Below, in pieces: positions 6,893-10,023 of a stretch of DNA of 10,023 bases. The stretch lies in assembly GCA_031546715.1 (NCBI GenBank), contig JAVBKA010000225.1:1-10023 (forward strand), given 5' to 3'. Origin of the DNA: JAVBKA01 sp031546715. GTDB lineage: Bacteria; Bacillota; Clostridia; Oscillospirales; UBA929. Both the position numbers and the translations under genes were made by a program. The notes under the pieces are model-generated. The model saw nothing but the letters and a program-made list of their open reading frames with translations. It did not search any database and was not told the origin of the DNA. Position 1 is the stretch's first letter; the number at the start of each line of letters is the position of its first letter.

Positions 6893-7387
6893 ATGCTACA
6901 GACAGGGATTGAGGGTTTTACAGTCAGAGCGGCCACCCTAGAGGATACTGCATTAATTATACAGTATATTAAGGAACTGGCAGAGTACGAGAAAATGGCT
7001 GAGCAGGTTACTGCCACTGCCGAGCTTATTGAGCGCACCATATTTATTGAGCAGCACGCCTTTGTTTTACTCGCTGAGTTTAACGGCGCGCCTGTTGGCT
7101 ATGCTCTTTGGTTCTACAACTTCTCGACCTTTAAGGGTCGCCCCGGTTTGTACATAGAGGATATATATATTCGCTCAAAAATGCGCGGACGCGGCTTTGG
7201 AAACGCATTATTCAAGATTTTAGCCCGAATCGCAATGTCTAAGGACTGCGCCCGTATGGAATGGATTTGCCTTGACTGGAACGAACCTTCCCGCCAGTTT
7301 TATCAAGCCCTCGGCGCAGAAACCGTTGACGGTTGGACTGTCCACCGCCTCGGCGAGGACGGCATATCCAAGCTTGCCAAAGACTAG
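6893..7387 (+). CDS. GNAT N-acetyltransferase, SSAT/diamine acetyltransferase-like
   Basis: A 164-residue single-domain GNAT protein expected to transfer acetyl from acetyl-CoA to an amine. It matches the spermidine/spermine N1-acetyltransferase-like group along its length: ELAEYEKM (28-35), ALWFYNFSTFKGRPGLYIED (71-90), the acetyl-CoA pyrophosphate-binding loop RGRGFG (98-103), EWICLDWN (123-130) and FYQALGA (136-142). Tyr137 occupies the position of the usual catalytic tyrosine. The true substrate could be a polyamine, thialysine or another amine. The start at 6893 follows GGGGG (6882-6886) with 6-base spacing. A longer frame opening with TTG at 6815 is rejected because that codon lies in the promoter. 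It is alone on its transcript as far as can be seen, with an SSAT-like core of normal size. Confidence 0.9.
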   Translation: MLQTGIEGFTVRAATLEDTALIIQYIKELAEYEKMAEQVTATAELIERTIFIEQHAFVLLAEFNGAPVGYALWFYNFSTFKGRPGLYIEDIYIRSKMRGRGFGNALFKILARIAMSKDCARMEWICLDWNEPSRQFYQALGAETVDGWTVHRLGEDGISKLAKD

Positions 7388-7407
7388 TTCTCGTTTTTCG
7401 TGAAATT

Positions 7408-7448
7408 ATGCAAGCACACTCATATGCAAGCACACTCATATGCAAGCA
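7408..7448. repeat. 16-bp direct tandem repeat, 2.6 copies
   Basis: ATGCAAGCACACTCAT occurs at 7408-7423 and again, identical and adjacent, at 7424-7439. A third partial copy, ATGCAAGCA, occupies 7440-7448. The unit junctions create CATATG sites. The array fills the leader region between the GNAT stop and the topoisomerase start. It may be a slippage product or tandem binding sites. Confidence 0.85.
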
Positions 7449-7508
7449 TATTTTCACAATCGGGTTAATACGCACTTACTTAACTATAGCACGAAAGAGC
7501 AGGTAACC
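7449..7508 (+). promoter_or_regulatory. Leader of the topoisomerase gene
   Basis: This AT-rich stretch ends in AGCAGG (7498-7503), 5 bases before the ATG at 7509. TATAGC (7485-7490) could be a -10 box, but no good -35 box lies 16-18 bases upstream of it, so the promoter is not resolved. The gene may also be reached by read-through from the GNAT gene, since I see no terminator between the two. Confidence 0.35.
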
Positions 7509-9506
7509 ATGTCTAAAAAACAAGAGTATTCAAATGACTCCATCTCGTCCTTAAAGGGCGCGGACAGAGTTAGAAAAAAACCGAGCGTAATATTCGGCTC
7601 AGACAGCCTTGAGGGCTGTCAGCACGCCGTATTTGAAATATTGTCAAACTCAATAGACGAAGCCCGCGAAGGCTTTGGCAAAGCCATATGCATTTCATAT
7701 GACAAGGATAGCTGCATAGAGGTGGAAGATTTCGGCAGAGGCTGCCCTGTTGACTGGAATGAACGTGAACAGCGTTATAACTGGGAGCTAGTCTTTTGCG
7801 AGCTATATGCAGGCGGCAAATACCACAATGCAGCTGACGAAAACTACGAGTTTTCCCTTGGTCTTAACGGCTTAGGCGCATGTGCAACGCAGTACAGCTC
7901 AGAATTTATGGACGTAACCGTAAACCGTGATGGAACCGAGTATAAACTGCGTTTTGAAAAAGGCAATGTGGTGGGAGAATTAGTAAAAAAACCTACCGTC
8001 TCAAAGAAAACAGGCTCTATTATACGTTGGAAGCCTGACCGTGAGGTTTTTACGGAAATCGATATCCCCCACGAGTATTTTAAGGATATTTTAAAGCGTC
8101 AAGCAGTTGTCAACCCCGGAATTACCTTTAAACTTAACTATCAGGGCGAAAAATCCGAATATTTCTATCAAAACGGTATTCGTGATTATATCGATGAAAT
8201 CGTCAACGAATCTGCTAAGGACGACACTGAGGGCAAACGCTTCTTGACACATCCCGTGGTGTGGGAGGCAGAGCGCAAGGGTCGTGACCAAAGCAACAGA
8301 CCTGAATACAAGGTAAAAATGCGCATTTCCTTCTGCTTTTCTCAAACCGCCTCACATATGGAGCATTACCACAACTCGTCATTTCTCGAACACGGCGGCT
8401 CTCCCCTTCTTGCCGCAAAAAGTGCCTTTGTTTCCTCGATTGACGCATATTTGAAAAACAATAATAAGTACAATAAAGGCGAACAAAAGGTCACATGGCC
8501 TGATATTTGCGATTGCTTAGTATTGGTTTCGAGCAATTTTTCTACTCAAACGAGCTATGAAAACCAGACAAAAAAGTCTATTTCTAACAAGTTTATCCAA
8601 GAAGCGATGACTGACCTATTGCGCTCACGGCTTGAGGTTTTCTTCATCGAAAATAAGGCCGATGCAGATGCGATTGCAGTTCAAGTAATGGTTAATAAGC
8701 GTAGCCGCGAGCAAGCTGAAAAGACCAGACTTGGACTAAAAAAGAAGCTCACAGGCGGCACTGACCTCTCCAATAGAGTTGAACATTTTCAAGATTGCCG
8801 CTCTAAGGACATGAGCATCCGTGAGATATACATCGTCGAGGGCGTAAGTGCCATGGGCGCGTGTATCCAAGCCCGCAACAGTGAATTCCAAGCCATTATT
8901 CCGGTTAGGGGTAAGATTTTAAACTGCCTCAAGGCAGAGTATGATAAAATTTTTAAAAACGATATCATTATGGATCTCATTAAGGTGCTTGGCTGCGGCG
9001 TTGAGGTTAAGTCCAAGCACGCAAAGGACTTAGCCAGCTTCGACTTTTCACTACTCCGCTGGAATAAGGTTATTATCTGCACCGACGCTGATGTGGACGG
9101 CTTCCAAATACGCACGCTGATATTGTCGGTTTTGTACGCCCTTACACCAACTTTGATAGAAAAAGGCTGTGTGTACATAGCAGAAAGCCCGCTTTTTGAG
9201 CTGAGTTATAAGGATGAAACTGCTTTTGCGTACTCAGACACTGAAAAAGAGGCCATTTTAGAAAAATGGGGCAGACCAAAGGGCGCAACCGTGGCGCGCT
9301 CCAAAGGTCTTGGCGAAAACGAACCAAAAATGATGAGCTTAACCACAATGAACCCAGAAACCCGCCGACTTATTCAGGTTATTCCCGAGGACGCTCAAAA
9401 AACTGCCGACGTTTTTGACTTGTTATTAGGCGACAACTTACAAGGACGCAAAGACCTAATCGCACTCCGCGGCTCTGAATTTATAGATATAGCGGCGACG
9501 TCTTAG
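7509..9506 (+). CDS. Divergent type IIA DNA topoisomerase subunit B (GyrB/ParE-like)
   Basis: A 665-residue ATPase subunit of a gyrase/topoisomerase IV-type enzyme. The GHKL ATPase domain shows VRKKPSVIFGS (21-31), the catalytic Glu43, NSIDEA (47-52), DFGRG (74-78, normally DNGRG), GGKYH (102-106) and the lid GLNGLGA (118-124). The transducer domain keeps the QTK motif (353-355). The Toprim domain has VEGVSAMG (443-450, normally VEGDSAGG), PVRGKILN (465-472) and DADVDG (526-531). SKGLGE (598-603) and LLLGD (638-642) mark the C-terminus. The Toprim acidic metal ligands E444, D526 and D528 are retained, so activity is plausible. Its divergence suggests a second copy rather than the housekeeping gyrB. 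No A subunit gene adjoins it in the window. Start 7509 has a ribosome binding site; an upstream in-frame ATG at 7440 lies inside the tandem repeat. Confidence 0.88.
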   Translation: MSKKQEYSNDSISSLKGADRVRKKPSVIFGSDSLEGCQHAVFEILSNSIDEAREGFGKAICISYDKDSCIEVEDFGRGCPVDWNEREQRYNWELVFCELYAGGKYHNAADENYEFSLGLNGLGACATQYSSEFMDVTVNRDGTEYKLRFEKGNVVGELVKKPTVSKKTGSIIRWKPDREVFTEIDIPHEYFKDILKRQAVVNPGITFKLNYQGEKSEYFYQNGIRDYIDEIVNESAKDDTEGKRFLTHPVVWEAERKGRDQSNRPEYKVKMRISFCFSQTASHMEHYHNSSFLEHGGSPLLAAKSAFVSSIDAYLKNNNKYNKGEQKVTWPDICDCLVLVSSNFSTQTSYENQTKKSISNKFIQEAMTDLLRSRLEVFFIENKADADAIAVQVMVNKRSREQAEKTRLGLKKKLTGGTDLSNRVEHFQDCRSKDMSIREIYIVEGVSAMGACIQARNSEFQAIIPVRGKILNCLKAEYDKIFKNDIIMDLIKVLGCGVEVKSKHAKDLASFDFSLLRWNKVIICTDADVDGFQIRTLILSVLYALTPTLIEKGCVYIAESPLFELSYKDETAFAYSDTEKEAILEKWGRPKGATVARSKGLGENEPKMMSLTTMNPETRRLIQVIPEDAQKTADVFDLLLGDNLQGRKDLIALRGSEFIDIAATS

Positions 9507-9525
9507 GACGTCACCGCTATTTTTT
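9489..9525 (+). terminator. Rho-independent terminator overlapping the topoisomerase stop codon
   Basis: The arm at 9489-9502 (ATAGCGGCGACGTC) pairs with GACGTCACCGCTAT (9507-9520) over 14 positions with one C-A mismatch, and a run of T residues covers 9520-9525. The 4-base loop TTAG contains the stop codon TAG (9504-9506), and the 5' arm encodes the last codons of the protein. On the opposite strand it could also help end gltX transcription, although that side has no strong T-run. Confidence 0.88.
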
Positions 9526-9593
9526 CGTTTATTGGTTTAGTAGTCGGCTGATTAGTAGCTTTGCATTATCCTGCTCCCTTAACCCTGTCGCGC

Positions 9594-10023
9594 TTAAACA
9601 TTCAACTTGCCGATTGCCGCCTCCACGCGCCGAAGGCTTTCGTCACGACCAAGCAGCGTAGCGATTTCAACCGCTCCCCCTGGTGTAAAGGCTTTGCCTG
9701 ACAGTGCCACTCGCAAAGGATACATAATGATGCCGTTTTTGACTTCCTTTTTCTCGGCAAGTGCCATTAATTCGTCATGAATTGCAGTCTGCGACCATTC
9801 AGGAAGGTTGCTTAACAGTTCTAGAGAGGCTTTTAGCGAATCTAGGGAGTTCACGGGGTCAGTCTTCATTTTTTTATGAGTAAAAAGCTCGATGCCGTAC
9901 TCAGGTATGAAGTCAAAGAAGTCAACCTGCTCAGAGATATCAGCCAGTTTTTCGCAACGCGGCTGTAATAATGCGGCAAGTGCCTTGGTGTCGGTGCTTC
10001 CCTTAACGGTTTTTTGAATGTGC
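9594..10023 (-). CDS. gltX: Glutamyl-tRNA synthetase, C-terminal part (cut by the window edge)
   Basis: The frame is open without a stop from the right edge to the TAA at 9594-9596, giving about 142 visible C-terminal residues. They match the anticodon-binding region of bacterial glutamyl-tRNA synthetase: LLQPRCEKLADISEQVDFF near the edge, and then KNGIIMYPLRVALSGKAFTPG followed by LLGRDESLRRVEAAIGKL at the end, a very characteristic tail. The catalytic domain with its HIGH and KMSKS motifs lies beyond the window. An internal ATG at 9869 is not the start, because the conserved sequence continues upstream of it. The enzyme charges tRNA-Glu, and possibly tRNA-Gln in organisms using the amidotransferase route. 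It converges on the topoisomerase gene. Confidence 0.92.
   Translation of the reverse strand, partial: HIQKTVKGSTDTKALAALLQPRCEKLADISEQVDFFDFIPEYGIELFTHKKMKTDPVNSLDSLKASLELLSNLPEWSQTAIHDELMALAEKKEVKNGIIMYPLRVALSGKAFTPGGAVEIATLLGRDESLRRVEAAIGKLNV

Noticed and set aside
7408..7448. Possible CRISPR-like array
   Set aside because: The units are adjacent with no spacers, only 16 bp long, and no cas gene is near.
8215..8448. Antisense open frames within the topoisomerase gene
   Set aside because: Shadow frames of a full-length conserved coding region.

Overview
The window reads as ordinary chromosome from an anaerobic Gram-positive bacterium of class Clostridia, probably an Oscillospiraceae/Ruminococcaceae-like lineage. 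This is inferred from family resemblance: a PurD with a clostridial-style 'DDPL' segment, a DHH phosphoesterase of the COG2404-like type, a stalk-plus-NodB secreted protein, a COG2509 flavoprotein and a divergent second GyrB/ParE-type subunit. Base composition looks mid-range, and purine-rich Shine-Dalgarno sites precede most starts. No rRNA, tRNA, CRISPR array, integrase, transposase or phage gene is visible.

Layout, left to right. Bases 1-141 are non-coding, with two small inverted repeats and the ribosome binding site of purD. purD (142-1443) overlaps by 4 bases (ATGA) with a DHH/DHHA1 phosphoesterase gene (1440-2357), so the two look translationally coupled. The next 294 bases separate convergent genes. 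They hold a long imperfect stem-loop followed by T-rich sequence, a likely two-way terminator, and then a compact block of small GC-rich hairpins that resembles a dispersed intergenic repeat. On the minus strand, 2652-3875 encodes an exported or membrane-anchored protein with a stalk-like N-terminal region and a NodB deacetylase-like fold whose metal and catalytic motifs are missing.

Divergent from it, on the plus strand, two FAD enzymes of different families overlap by 4 bases: a BaiN/HI0933-type flavoprotein (3957-5198) and a COG2509-type flavoprotein with a TTG start (5195-6775). A clear sigma-A-type promoter then drives a GNAT acetyltransferase resembling the SSAT/diamine acetyltransferase group (6893-7387). 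A 16-bp tandem repeat leads into a divergent GyrB/ParE-type topoisomerase B subunit (7509-9506). Its terminator hairpin is built from the end of its own coding sequence and has the stop codon in the loop. The window ends in the 3' part of gltX on the minus strand (9594 to the edge).

Nothing here makes a clear new multi-gene system. The most noteworthy items are the catalytically degenerate NodB protein, the topoisomerase B subunit with no A-subunit gene within the window, the coupled purD-DHH and flavoprotein-flavoprotein pairs, and the repeat block between the convergent genes. Three starts (BaiN-like, GNAT and topoisomerase) are placed downstream of the longest open frame on ribosome-binding-site and homology grounds.
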